Shown here one piece after another: positions 54,690-63,932 of a DNA stretch of 64,000 bases. The stretch's first letter is position 1, and every line of letters begins with the position of its first letter. Origin of the DNA: Paenibacillus oryzae. Its GTDB lineage: Bacteria; Bacillota; Bacilli; Paenibacillales; Paenibacillaceae. The notes beneath the pieces were generated by a model. That model was not told where the DNA came from. It made no database searches and was given only the letters and a program-made list of their open reading frames with translations. The position numbers were made by a program, and so were the translations under genes. The stretch spans positions 186,001 through 250,000 of the forward strand of contig NZ_LYPA01000065.1 in NCBI RefSeq assembly GCF_001675045.1, read 5' to 3'.

Positions 54690-56003
54690 ATGGCAATTAA
54701 ACAACCGACCATTCAACATACAGCCGTTCAAAACGGCCATCCTTATTTCAGCACGGAGCTGCTTGCCTGGTACAGGGCGCAAAAACGGACTTTACCATGG
54801 CGTAAAAATCATGACCCCTACCGTATTTGGGTATCGGAAATTATGCTTCAGCAAACAAGAGTAGATACCGTCATCCCTTATTATCTCACCTTTATGGAAA
54901 AGTTTCCAACCGTTCAAGCGCTTGCGGAGGCGCCGGAGGAGGAGGTGCTGAAATGCTGGGAGGGACTGGGCTATTATTCTCGCGCAAGAAACCTTCAAGC
55001 CGGGGCCAAAATGGTTATGGAGCTGTATGACGGCATCATTCCGAACGATAAGGAAGCGGTGTCGGGATTAAAGGGCGTTGGTCCCTACACAAGCGGGGCA
55101 ATAATGAGCATCGCCTTTAATCGCCCGGAGCCTGCTGTAGACGGTAATGTTATGAGGGTGTTGTCCCGTTTCTTCTGTCTGGAAGAGGATATCGCCAAAC
55201 CCGCTACCCGGGCGGGGATTGAAAAGCTGGCTGCGGCGCTTATACCGGAAGGAGCAGCGGGGGATTTTAATCAGGCGCTGATGGAGCTGGGCGCGCTGAT
55301 ATGTACGCCTAAATCGCCCGGCTGCCTGACCTGCCCTGTCATGGAGGAATGTGAAGGCCGCCTTGCGGGCAGGGAGCTGGAGCTTCCGATTAAAACCAAA
55401 GCCAAACCTCCCCGCCAGGAATATCGCGCTGCCGCTCTCATATGGGGCAATGGCGAAAATGCAGGCAAACTGCTTGTTCGCCAAAGAGAAGGAAAAGGGC
55501 TGCTGGCAGGCATGTGGGAGCTGCCTCATCTGCTGCTGCCGCCCCATGCGGCGGACTGGTTTGCCGAGGAGGCGTCCAAAGAGCAGCCGGAGCTTGCCGA
55601 GATGCTTACCGTCATGGTGGAGCAGGACACAGGCCAGCTCATTCGGCCAAAAGGCTGGTTAAAGGATGCGGATCATATTTTTAGCCATATTTTATGGAAA
55701 ATGCGAGTGATTGAGTGCGATTTGGGCGAGGAATCGACCGGTATTGCCGATGAAAAAAATGGCGCGGAAAGCAAGCCTGAAGAGGCGGCTTCGAAGGCAG
55801 CAGAGGCACTGATGGCTGCTGCCGAAGAGCGGGAGGATTATGTGAATCATTCGGCTGAGGAAGCTAGCAAAAGTTTAATTCCGGGTGGCATGGTTTATCG
55901 CTGGATTGACCGGGAGGACATGGAGTTGCTGCCGTTTCCCAATCTATTTTTGCGTATTATTGGGGAAACGTGGGAGCGAAGGGGAAGGGGTGAAGCTTTG
56001 TGA
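54690..56003 (+). CDS. mutY: A/G-specific adenine DNA glycosylase MutY, with extra C-terminal insertion
   Basis: A 437-aa repair enzyme removing adenine opposite 8-oxoguanine. The catalytic Glu is in SEIMLQQTRVD, the helix-hairpin-helix is LKGVGPYTSGAI, the catalytic Asp is in PAVDGNVMR and the iron-sulfur cluster site is C-X6-C-X2-C-X5-C (ICTPKSPGCLTCPVMEEC). The C-terminal NUDIX-like 8-oxoG recognition domain (from about 245) is interrupted around residues 350-403 by an acidic, Ala/Glu-rich insertion, which explains the length above the usual 350-370. Its stop overlaps the aldolase start. Confidence 0.95.
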   Translation: MAIKQPTIQHTAVQNGHPYFSTELLAWYRAQKRTLPWRKNHDPYRIWVSEIMLQQTRVDTVIPYYLTFMEKFPTVQALAEAPEEEVLKCWEGLGYYSRARNLQAGAKMVMELYDGIIPNDKEAVSGLKGVGPYTSGAIMSIAFNRPEPAVDGNVMRVLSRFFCLEEDIAKPATRAGIEKLAAALIPEGAAGDFNQALMELGALICTPKSPGCLTCPVMEECEGRLAGRELELPIKTKAKPPRQEYRAAALIWGNGENAGKLLVRQREGKGLLAGMWELPHLLLPPHAADWFAEEASKEQPELAEMLTVMVEQDTGQLIRPKGWLKDADHIFSHILWKMRVIECDLGEESTGIADEKNGAESKPEEAASKAAEALMAAAEEREDYVNHSAEEASKSLIPGGMVYRWIDREDMELLPFPNLFLRIIGETWERRGRGEAL

Positions 56004-56644
56004 GCAAAATGCTGGAGTTGTTGATAAAGCATAAAATAGTCGCGATAATCAGGGGCATTCAGGACGAGCATGCCGACGCGGCGGCGCGGGCTTTGATTGA
56101 CGGCGGGATTGCTCTGATGGAAATTACGATGAATACGGACGGCGCAGCCGATATGATTTATCGCTGGCGAAAACGGTTTGGAGCAGAAGCGGCTATCGGA
56201 GCCGGGACGGTTACGGATATGGCGACCGCCCGCGTAGCGGCAGAGGCTGGAGCGCAATTTTTGATTTCGCCTAATCTGGACGAGGACGTTATTGCCTTTG
56301 GAAAAGAAAAGGGCATCTCAGTCTGGCCTGGCGTTATGACGCCGACTGAAATCGTCAATGCGGTCAAGGCGGGAGCCGAGGCTGTTAAGCTCTTTCCGAT
56401 GGGAACGCTTGGCATAGGTTACCTCCGCGAAATAAGAGGTCCATTAAATGATATTCCGATTTTGGCAACAGGAGGCGCTGATTTGCACAATATTGGCGAC
56501 TATTTGCGCTCCGGCGCAACCGCGGTTGGATTGGGAAGCAAGCTTGTTCATATGGAATGGATTAGAGATGGGCGCTTTGATTTGCTGAGAGAGCAGGCCC
56601 GGCGATTTGTCGAGGCGGTAAATACGGATCAAACCAATCAATAG
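56000..56644 (+). CDS. eda: KDPG/KHG aldolase
   Basis: A 214-aa class I aldolase splitting 2-keto-3-deoxy-6-phosphogluconate (or 4-hydroxy-2-oxoglutarate) into pyruvate and a second aldehyde. The catalytic Glu is in LMEITMNTDGA, the AIGAGTV strand is present and the Schiff-base Lys is in AEAVKLFPMG. The GTG start overlaps the mutY stop by four bases. The pairing with mutY has no evident metabolic meaning; no kinase or dehydratase partner is nearby. Confidence 0.92.
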   Translation: MSKMLELLIKHKIVAIIRGIQDEHADAAARALIDGGIALMEITMNTDGAADMIYRWRKRFGAEAAIGAGTVTDMATARVAAEAGAQFLISPNLDEDVIAFGKEKGISVWPGVMTPTEIVNAVKAGAEAVKLFPMGTLGIGYLREIRGPLNDIPILATGGADLHNIGDYLRSGATAVGLGSKLVHMEWIRDGRFDLLREQARRFVEAVNTDQTNQ

Positions 56645-56725
56645 GTAATCAATAGGTCATTCCTTGGCAGAGGCGGTCATAAGCTTGTAAAGGGCTGTTG
56701 CGCAGGCACGAGAGGAGGCGGGAGC

Positions 56726-58039
56726 TTGGGAAAATTTTTGGCGAGGTTATTGCTGCTCGGTTTTGTTGCCATTGTGGCTTACATTGTTTTGCTATATAAG
56801 GACGTGCCTTTAACTGAAATTAATTTCAAGGACATGCTGGAGGAAAATAACCTTGCCGATTTGTTCAGCTCCCAAAGCGAAACGTCGCCGGAGCTTGCGG
56901 TAAACAATAGCCGTTCTTCAGAGCAGCCGGCGGATGGACAAGATGGGGGCGCGGATGAGGAAGCGCCAGAGGAAACGGAAAAAGCGAGCGCCGGGACAAA
57001 GGCAGCCGCGGAGGAAGCTTTGAAGGCAAGTCCTTATGGGGAGCTTAAGCTGGAGCTGGCACAAGGCTTTCAGAGCCGGGAGGATCAATTTACGGCAACC
57101 TATAAGGGAGATCGAAACAAGCTGTCGGCTGAGATGAAGGGCATTATCAAGGAAGCGCTGAGCCTGGACGATTATTCCGCATATGTGCTTGAATCCTACG
57201 CGTACACCATTCGCAGCTGGGGCGGGAAATCAACTATTACGGTTGAAGCTCGCTATAGAGAAAGTATGGAAGAAACCGCTGTGGTGGAAGCAAAAGCCGA
57301 TCAGGTGCTGGTGGATATCTTAAAACCTGGCATGAATGATCATGAAAAAATAAAGGCCATTCACGATTGGGTAGTCGCCCACGTTGAATATGACCAATCT
57401 CTCACCTATTATACAGCTTACAACGCTGTTTCATTAGGCAAAGCCGTTTGCCAAGGCTATTCGCTTCTTGGCTACATGATGCTGAAAAAAGCAGGGTTCG
57501 ACGTATTGATTGCGGAAGGGGCTGTTAATACCGGGGAGCATGCGTGGAATATGGTGAAGCTGGACGGTGCTTGGTATCATCTTGATTTGACCTGGGATGA
57601 TCCTGTCGGCGTTAAGGATGACAAGATCCGCTACAATTATTATTTGAAAACGGATGAAGAAATGCGCCGTGATCATACCTGGACCCGCATTTATCCCGAA
57701 GCGGCTACGGCATATGCCGATACGCTCCGGGAATTGGAGAAGGAGGGAAGCGAAGATAACAAGCTTCGCTTTGGCGCTCTCAAAATAGCGTTGGGCCTTC
57801 ATTGGCTGGAGCCGGAAAATACGGTGGCGGGAGTGGCCGAGCTTAAACAAATCATCGCATCGGCCGCCAGCTCACGTTCCATGGGACTGCAGTTCAGATA
57901 TCTCGACGCAGAAGGTTTTCCCGAAGCGCTGGAGGCTGCTTTTCAGCATGTCGGCGGCGGTATAGGCTACCAGGCATCCTATGAACCCTATGGCGGGGAA
58001 CAATCACTTCTGGTTCATTTGCAGTTGAAATATCCATGA
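56726..58039 (+). CDS. Membrane-anchored transglutaminase-like protein
   Basis: A 437-aa protein with one N-terminal helix (residues 5-25), an acidic low-complexity linker (to about 95) and a transglutaminase-like domain. The Cys-His-Asp triad is visible as Cys242 (GKAVCQGYS), His272 (GEHAWN) and the Asp of HLDLTWDD. Such extracellular domains act as peptidases or cross-linking enzymes, often on cell-wall protein; the substrate is unknown. The start is a TTG after GAGGAGGCGGGAGC. The C-terminal 90 residues are beta-rich and unassigned. Confidence 0.87.
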   Translation: MGKFLARLLLLGFVAIVAYIVLLYKDVPLTEINFKDMLEENNLADLFSSQSETSPELAVNNSRSSEQPADGQDGGADEEAPEETEKASAGTKAAAEEALKASPYGELKLELAQGFQSREDQFTATYKGDRNKLSAEMKGIIKEALSLDDYSAYVLESYAYTIRSWGGKSTITVEARYRESMEETAVVEAKADQVLVDILKPGMNDHEKIKAIHDWVVAHVEYDQSLTYYTAYNAVSLGKAVCQGYSLLGYMMLKKAGFDVLIAEGAVNTGEHAWNMVKLDGAWYHLDLTWDDPVGVKDDKIRYNYYLKTDEEMRRDHTWTRIYPEAATAYADTLRELEKEGSEDNKLRFGALKIALGLHWLEPENTVAGVAELKQIIASAASSRSMGLQFRYLDAEGFPEALEAAFQHVGGGIGYQASYEPYGGEQSLLVHLQLKYP

Positions 58040-58081
58040 GAGACCAGCCATAATTGCTAACGTCGTAAATAGGTGGGCGGA

Positions 58082-59227
58082 TCAGCTCTGGCGGCTTCTT
58101 GCCGCAGTCATCTGCTGCCATACGGCTCCCGCTGCCTCTTCGCCCCGCTGGATTCTTTCCAGAGCGATCTGAGCCTGAAGGCTGATTTCGAATTCGCTGT
58201 CCATTGCAGCGATTTCCAGCGCTTCAAGCGCTGTTTCATCTCCGGCTTCATAGAGGAATCGGGCAGCGCGCCATCGCACAAGCTTGTTTTTGTCGGACAA
58301 TGCGTCGATCATAGGCCCGATTGCGGCGGGATCGCCCAGGTCGGACAAGGTATCGCCCGCTGTTCGCCGCACGGATGCAGAGGAATCCCGAAGCGCCTTG
58401 AACAGCAGCGGCAAAGCCTCCGGACTCCGCAAATCGCCCAAATAAATGACTGCGAGCCTGCGGATGGAGGCATTTTCGTCCTCAAGGGCTCTGGACAGCA
58501 AAGACAACCCCTCCGGGGCGCTTACATAACGCTCCAATGCTGCATAACGCTCTTGCCAAATCTCGGAGTTAAAGCTTCTTTCCACCTCGGCGAGGCTTAG
58601 CGGCTCCGGTCTTGGAGCGGGTGGCGCGCTCTCCTGCTCCGGCCCCAGAGCGATAGCCGCTTCAATCAATTCTTGCAGACGGGAATCGGTATAGCTGGCA
58701 TCAAGCTCATTGACGATTTCCGCCGCGATCTCCTCAGGCTCGCCGTAACGTACGCCAAATTCCTCCAGCTTGCGCTCCCTTATCATGGATGATCCCGCTG
58801 CTTTATTTACGGCTTCGAAAAATTTGCCGGGCAAGGCGGAACGGGTTTCTGCGTCGTTCATTCGTACGCGTACCTGAATCGGAATGCCCCGGTACATCTG
58901 CACAAGCACCTGGGCTTCGCCGTACCCGGACGCAATGCCGGCGGCCCCTGCCCCCTCGGCTGTTTCCTCTCCCCCTTGCAGCAGCTCCCTTGCCGAAGCA
59001 AGAATAGCCGCCCAGTCCGCTCCGGGCTTGCGGTCCAAAGCGATAAAATCGGCAGTGCGGAACAAGCTGCGTACGCCTTCAATTTGAAGCAAGGCTTGAT
59101 AAGGTTGTTGAACACTGTCAGCCTCAGCTGTTTTATAAGTAAACCGGCGTCCGCGCGGAAGCGCCTCATCCAGATTCAGCTTCATAGAATTGGGACTTGG
59201 GGTTGGCTCTATCGAGAGCAGTTTCAT
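58082..59227 (-). CDS. Conserved virulence factor C family protein (Nfu-N plus HEAT repeats; YpgR-like)
   Basis: A 381-aa protein. The first 85 residues resemble the N-terminal domain of Nfu scaffold proteins (IEPTPSPNSMKLNL, VRSLFRTADFIALDR). The C-terminal half is a set of HEAT-type repeats (SIRRLAVIYLGDLRSPEALP, then PAAIGPMIDALSDKNKLVRW). This layout is that of S. aureus CvfC and B. subtilis YpgR, whose exact activity is not known. The ATG is eight bases after AGGAGG; the frame is open 23 codons further up without a better site. Confidence 0.88.
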   Translation of the reverse strand: MKLLSIEPTPSPNSMKLNLDEALPRGRRFTYKTAEADSVQQPYQALLQIEGVRSLFRTADFIALDRKPGADWAAILASARELLQGGEETAEGAGAAGIASGYGEAQVLVQMYRGIPIQVRVRMNDAETRSALPGKFFEAVNKAAGSSMIRERKLEEFGVRYGEPEEIAAEIVNELDASYTDSRLQELIEAAIALGPEQESAPPAPRPEPLSLAEVERSFNSEIWQERYAALERYVSAPEGLSLLSRALEDENASIRRLAVIYLGDLRSPEALPLLFKALRDSSASVRRTAGDTLSDLGDPAAIGPMIDALSDKNKLVRWRAARFLYEAGDETALEALEIAAMDSEFEISLQAQIALERIQRGEEAAGAVWQQMTAARSRQS

Positions 59228-59362
59228 GACAAAAACCTCCTGTCGGACTGGTATGCCAGCATAGCCTGCTGTATCCAGGCCTTCTATTATTGTCACTATT
59301 GTACCACTTGCTCCTTTGGCTGCGCCAATCTGTCAATGATTTTGGCTACATTGGCAAGCAAT

Positions 59363-59405
59363 GAAAAAATCCCTGACACCTTAAGTACAGGTATCGGGGA
59401 TTTTG
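59363..59405 (-). terminator. Intrinsic terminator of the YceI gene
   Basis: AATCCCTGACACC pairs with GGTATCGGGGATT (small mismatches). On the minus strand six T follow. Confidence 0.75.
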
Positions 59406-59489
59406 AGAAACGCGCTATGCAGGCTGCACAAAAGGAATAATGCAATATGAAGACGGGCGCAAGGCTAATGGCTGCACAAAGGCCAAGCC

Positions 59490-60266
59490 TTATTTTTGCA
59501 GCACAAGCTCCAATTGCACGTCTACATCATTTTCTGTACTGAGCACAACGGAATGGGGATTAGCCATCCCAAAATCGTCAAAGGTGACGGTTGTTGTGCC
59601 GGAAAGCATAACTTGTCCGTCCTGAGTCAACGCTTTTGCCGCAAAAACAACCTCTTTGTCAATGCCGCGAATATTTAAATTTCCTTTCATTGAAAAATCG
59701 TAAACGGTCCCCTCAGTCCACTCTGTAGGAAGCCCCTCAAAGGATACGGCTTCAAAATCCGCCGTTGGATAAGCTGCGATATTGAAGTATTCTGCGCCTT
59801 GAATATGTCCGTCGCGCTGGCTGTTGCCGGAATCGATGGCGCTCAGATCAATGCTGCCCGTTCCTTTCATATTGGCCGGGTTTTCAAGGTCGATGCTCCA
59901 GCTTCCGCTAACGGCATTATTTTCAAAATTGACGGTTTCCCTGGAGGTTGTAACAGAGAAATAAATCTTTGATGCATCCGCAATGCTCCACTCCCCGTTC
60001 AAATCGGCTGATGTCAAAGCGCCGCTTCCTTCGGAAGAGCCTGCGGCGGCGGAGCCGGTATTGCCCGCTCCGGCGTTGCCGGTTGCGCCTGCATTGCTTT
60101 CGGCATTGCTTGTCCCAGCGGCGGCTTGCGGCGACGAAGCCGGAATGACGCTTTCGATTTCAACGTTATTGCCAATGTAATTGCTCATGACTGCGTAACC
60201 GCCGCCGCCAAGTAAAATAACGGCTCCTGCGCCTGCGATAATTAAGTTTCTTGTTTTCTTATTCAT
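59490..60266 (-). CDS. Membrane-anchored YceI-family protein
   Basis: A 258-aa protein with an N-terminal membrane helix (residues 8-25), a Ser/Gly/Ala/Asn-rich linker (about 50-85) and a YceI lipocalin-like beta-barrel (from GEWSIADASKIYFSV to DVQLELVL, with FNIAAYPTADFEAV). YceI domains bind polyisoprenoid or other amphipathic ligands. The anchoring places the barrel outside the membrane. GGAGG is seven bases before the ATG. Divergent from the response-regulator gene. Confidence 0.9.
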   Translation of the reverse strand: MNKKTRNLIIAGAGAVILLGGGGYAVMSNYIGNNVEIESVIPASSPQAAAGTSNAESNAGATGNAGAGNTGSAAAGSSEGSGALTSADLNGEWSIADASKIYFSVTTSRETVNFENNAVSGSWSIDLENPANMKGTGSIDLSAIDSGNSQRDGHIQGAEYFNIAAYPTADFEAVSFEGLPTEWTEGTVYDFSMKGNLNIRGIDKEVVFAAKALTQDGQVMLSGTTTVTFDDFGMANPHSVVLSTENDVDVQLELVLQK

Positions 60267-60474
60267 GGAAATCCTCCTGTCCAATCGTTACGGCAGCTTT
60301 AGTGAATGTTCTATTCGTATCTGTACTTCGCTGCTCTGTTTATGGTTTTTGCGTTATATCCACACTATAGCAATACTTTGTGTCGGGAATATGTCGAGGC
60401 GATAATAGTTGCGGCATGATCCGGGATATGGTATTCAATAAGTACAATAAAAAGGCGAATGGATGGAGTCGGGA

Positions 60475-61158
60475 ATGAATCATATTTTGATTGTTGAAGA
60501 CGAGGAAGCCATTTCCCGGGTGCTGGCCGCTTATGTCAAAAAAGCGGGCTACGTGCCCGTTAGGGCAGCAAATGGAGCCGAAGCCCTGGAGCAATTTACG
60601 CAGGAGGAACCCGTACTGGTGCTGCTGGATATTATGCTGCCTGATGTTGATGGCTTTGAGCTGCTTGCCTCTTTTCGCGCGCAAAGCGCTTGCCCTGTTA
60701 TTATGCTGACGGCGCGGGATGGCATCCAGGACAGGCTTGCCGGACTGAACGGCGGGGCGGATGATTATATGAACAAGCCATTTGTGCCGGAGGAGGTAAT
60801 CGCCCGGATACATGCGGTGTTGAGGCGGAGACCGTTATGGAATGACGGCGGCGCTAAGCGAATCTACGGAAATTTGGCCATTGATTTTGCCTCAAAAATG
60901 GTCTTGGTGAACGGGGTCGAGGTGGCGCTGAGTCCCCGGGAGCTGTCGCTGCTGCTGTTTCTGGCGGAGCGTCCGCAACGAACCTTTACGAGAGAGCAGC
61001 TGATTGATCAGGTGTGGGGCATGGATTATGACGGCAGCGACCGCGCGGTGGATCTATCCATCAAGCGCCTTCGGCAGTCGTTGTCGCACTGGTCGCAGGA
61101 TGCCGGAGAAATTCGCACTTTACGGGGAATGGGGTATCAGTTTTGGGTAAAGGAATAA
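60475..61158 (+). CDS. OmpR-family response regulator
   Basis: A 227-aa regulator. The receiver has Asp52 (LLDIMLPDVDG) and Lys101 (DDYMNKPF). The winged-helix output domain ends GEIRTLRGMGYQFWV. The start is the ATG six bases after GGAG; an in-frame ATG at 60463 lies on the ribosome site. The kinase gene begins inside its last codons. The signal is unknown. Confidence 0.94.
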   Translation: MNHILIVEDEEAISRVLAAYVKKAGYVPVRAANGAEALEQFTQEEPVLVLLDIMLPDVDGFELLASFRAQSACPVIMLTARDGIQDRLAGLNGGADDYMNKPFVPEEVIARIHAVLRRRPLWNDGGAKRIYGNLAIDFASKMVLVNGVEVALSPRELSLLLFLAERPQRTFTREQLIDQVWGMDYDGSDRAVDLSIKRLRQSLSHWSQDAGEIRTLRGMGYQFWVKE

Positions 61159-62585
61159 AAAAGCGTCAGACGTCGATTTTATCCTACTGGACGATACGCT
61201 ACTTTCTAATCCTGTTCGTCAGTCTTGGCATAATCGCAACCTGCGCGGTGTATTGGATTATGGAATCAGCGCTTAACAGCCGGCTGAAAACGGCAGGCTT
61301 GCTGGGGCAGGAGGTAGCGGAGCGGGTCGTGGCTGAAGACGGTAAGCTGAAGCTCCCGCCTTATTTTGACAAGCTTCTGGACAGCCGGCTGATGTTTTTT
61401 AATATTGATGAATTCGATTTATGCTTTATTATAATGGATGCCGACGGGCATGTCGTTTATTCACGTCCACAGCTTAAAGATGATGAGATTCGGAAAAAGC
61501 TGTCCGATGACTTAACCCATGCGAGGGATAAACGCTTTATTGCCGTTACCACGCCAATTATGAACGGAGATCAGCAGGAGGGACAGGTAACGCTGCTGCA
61601 ATCCAAAATGTCGCTTTATTACAAGCAAAATGAAATTGTACTGGTAGCCGTCCTGCTGCTGACGCTGACGCTGGGCGGCTGGCTAACGCTATATTTGCTC
61701 TCCCGGAAGCTTTCCCGGCCCATATCCCGTGTTGCGGAAAGCGCCAGGCAAATCGCAGCCGGCCATTATGACTTTAAACCCGGCGTTCAGGCGAGGGAAA
61801 GTGAAATCAATGATTTGATGGAATCGTTTGGACATATGGCCGCCAGGCTCAAGCATCTGGAGGAATGGCGCGAGTTGTCGCTGGCGGGAGTGACCCATGA
61901 GCTGAAAACGCCGGTGACCTCCATTAAAGGCCTGCTGCTGGCTGTACGGGAAGGCGTTGTTATTCAGGAGGAAGCGGATGAATTTATGGATATAGCGCTT
62001 AAGGAAACATCGCGCTTGGAGCGTATGGTGGCGGATTTGCTTAATTACAACGCTTTTTCTTCTGGCTCACTGGAGGTTACAAAGGATGTGCTGGATCTGT
62101 GTGCGCTTATACAGGAAATTATTTATCAGTGGGGGATCGCGCATGAGGATGCGGGTGCGGATATTCAGTTTCATTGCGCAGAAAAATCTATGTTTATCGT
62201 AGGCGATGCGCTTCGCATTCAGCAAATTATGGTTAATTTATTGAATAACGGGCTTCAATCTGCCCATCCCGGCCGACCGCTGCAAATGAAGGTCCGTCTA
62301 GCCATTGCAAACGGCTCCGCTGTCATTGAAGTGGAGGATAACGGCTCCGGCATTCCGGAGCTTGAGCAGCCTTATATATTCGAGCGCTTTTTTCGGGGAG
62401 AGCATAAAAAAAGGACCACGAGAGGACTGGGCTTAGGCCTGACCTACAGCCGCTTGTTGGCCCGGGCGCAAGGCGGAGAATTAAAGCTTGCCCGAAGCTC
62501 GGCGCAAGGAAGCGTTTTTGCATTGGAGCTGGGCTGCCCTGAGACTGTTGCTGGCAGTGCCAAAGGCTTGGGCAAGCCAAATTAG
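61143..62585 (+). CDS. Sensor histidine kinase (partner of the OmpR-type regulator)
   Basis: A 480-aa kinase with a helix at about residues 15-35, an extracellular sensor region to about 155, a second helix (165-185), HAMP (to about 240), HisKA with His252 in GVTHELKTPVTSIKG, and an ATPase domain (VEDNGSGIPELEQ, then TRGLGLGLTYSRLLA). It starts at TTG within the regulator gene (16-base overlap), so the two are translationally coupled. The signal is unknown. Confidence 0.92.
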   Translation: MGKGIKKRQTSILSYWTIRYFLILFVSLGIIATCAVYWIMESALNSRLKTAGLLGQEVAERVVAEDGKLKLPPYFDKLLDSRLMFFNIDEFDLCFIIMDADGHVVYSRPQLKDDEIRKKLSDDLTHARDKRFIAVTTPIMNGDQQEGQVTLLQSKMSLYYKQNEIVLVAVLLLTLTLGGWLTLYLLSRKLSRPISRVAESARQIAAGHYDFKPGVQARESEINDLMESFGHMAARLKHLEEWRELSLAGVTHELKTPVTSIKGLLLAVREGVVIQEEADEFMDIALKETSRLERMVADLLNYNAFSSGSLEVTKDVLDLCALIQEIIYQWGIAHEDAGADIQFHCAEKSMFIVGDALRIQQIMVNLLNNGLQSAHPGRPLQMKVRLAIANGSAVIEVEDNGSGIPELEQPYIFERFFRGEHKKRTTRGLGLGLTYSRLLARAQGGELKLARSSAQGSVFALELGCPETVAGSAKGLGKPN

Positions 62586-62663
62586 GCAGATAAGGATTTG
62601 CATTGCGCACTTGTATCTTGGTATCTTATTCATAAGTCAGAAGCTGCAAGGAGGATCACAGGT

Positions 62664-63758
62664 TTGGGCAAAAAAAGATTTGCGAATCTGAATCGGGTTG
62701 AACCGCATAATTCCTATAAGCAGTTTAACAGGTGGAGACAGGAACGAATGGGCAAGCAGCGGCTTAAGGATTATTCCTATCAGGTGCCGTGTGTAGAGGC
62801 CGACAAAACGTTTCTGCAGCGAAACCGGACGACGCCAACCTTGACCTGGGTGGGCCACTCCACCTTTTTGATTCAATTCCAGGGTCAAAATATTATTACA
62901 GATCCCGTGTGGTCCAGCCGTATGGCCTTTCATAAAAGACTGGCCCCGCCGGGTATTCCTATTGATGATGTGCCGTCCATCGACGTGATTCTGATCTCGC
63001 ATTCCCATTATGACCATCTCAGCATCAGCTCCATTCGCCGTTTGGCCGGCGGCAAGCAGCTGCTTGTGCCGGCTGGTCTTAGCGCCAAGCTGAGATTAAA
63101 GGGCTTCTCCAGAGTAAAGGAGCTGCATTGGTGGGAATCCGTCACGATTGGAGCGGTTAAATATACGTTTGTGCCTTCCCAGCATTCCACGCGCAGAAAT
63201 CCATGGGACAGCAACAGCTCCCATTGGGGCGGCTGGATGTTAGAGGCGGTCCAGCATCCCCACAGCGGAAGATTTGCAAGCGAAGCAGGCGGCGACATGA
63301 ATCGGACCTCCGGGGATGAACCCGCCGCACGGCAAAAAGGCGAAGCTGCGGCTGCCGGGAATGAAGTGGCTGCGTCCGCCGAGCCACAGAAGGAGCGGAG
63401 CGCGGCAAGCTGTATTTATTTTGCAGGCGACAGCGGTTATTTTTCCGGCTTCAAGGATATCGGGAAACGATTTAATGTAGATATAGCGTTAATGCCGATA
63501 GGCGCCTATGAGCCGGAATGGTTTATGGGGCCGCAGCACGTTACGCCGGAGGAGGCGCTTCGCGCCTTTAAGGACACGGGAGCATCGGTGTTTGTGCCGA
63601 TGCATTACGGCGCTTTCAAGCTGGCGGACGATACGCCAAGAGAGGCGCTGGACCGGCTGGAGGCCGAGCGGCGCCGTCTGAAATTGCCGGAGGAGAGAGT
63701 TGTTGTATTGCCGGTTGGACATGTGTGGCAGCCGAACGAATGGCTGAAAAAGCTGTAA
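62664..63758 (+). CDS. Metallo-beta-lactamase-fold hydrolase (NAPE-PLD/UlaG-like)
   Basis: A 364-aa hydrolase. The metal-binding motif is SHSHYDHLS, and a later His is in MPMHYGAFKLADD, as in the NAPE-phospholipase-D-like branch. WVGHSTFLIQFQGQNIITDP is the typical opening. Residues about 205-250 are an Ala/Glu-rich low-complexity insertion before YFAGDSGYFSGF. The start is a TTG nine bases after AAGGAGG. The true substrate is unknown; phosphoester or lactone hydrolysis is possible. Confidence 0.88.
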   Translation: MGKKRFANLNRVEPHNSYKQFNRWRQERMGKQRLKDYSYQVPCVEADKTFLQRNRTTPTLTWVGHSTFLIQFQGQNIITDPVWSSRMAFHKRLAPPGIPIDDVPSIDVILISHSHYDHLSISSIRRLAGGKQLLVPAGLSAKLRLKGFSRVKELHWWESVTIGAVKYTFVPSQHSTRRNPWDSNSSHWGGWMLEAVQHPHSGRFASEAGGDMNRTSGDEPAARQKGEAAAAGNEVAASAEPQKERSAASCIYFAGDSGYFSGFKDIGKRFNVDIALMPIGAYEPEWFMGPQHVTPEEALRAFKDTGASVFVPMHYGAFKLADDTPREALDRLEAERRRLKLPEERVVVLPVGHVWQPNEWLKKL

Positions 63759-63886
63759 GGCGCCTGCGTTCATAAGCTAGGGGGATTATGTCTTCAGTCC
63801 CTGCCGAACCTGGCCAGCCCAAGACGCGTAGTCATGAACCCGGATTTCCGTGTATTTAAAAGGATGAATGCCCCTTCATACTATGG

Positions 63887-63892
63887 TATAAT
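63887..63892 (+). promoter_or_regulatory. -10 box of the ABC-F gene promoter
   Basis: A perfect TATAAT about 40 bases before the start codon. The -35 at 17 bases (ATGAAT) is poor. Confidence 0.5.
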
Positions 63893-63932
63893 AGTTCGAG
63901 AAATTATCGTAGTGAAGGACGGGATAGCAAAA

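Noticed and set aside
56636-56657. Tandem AATCAATAGGT duplication at the end of the aldolase gene
   Set aside because: Two short copies spanning the stop codon look like a simple slip with no structure or motif.
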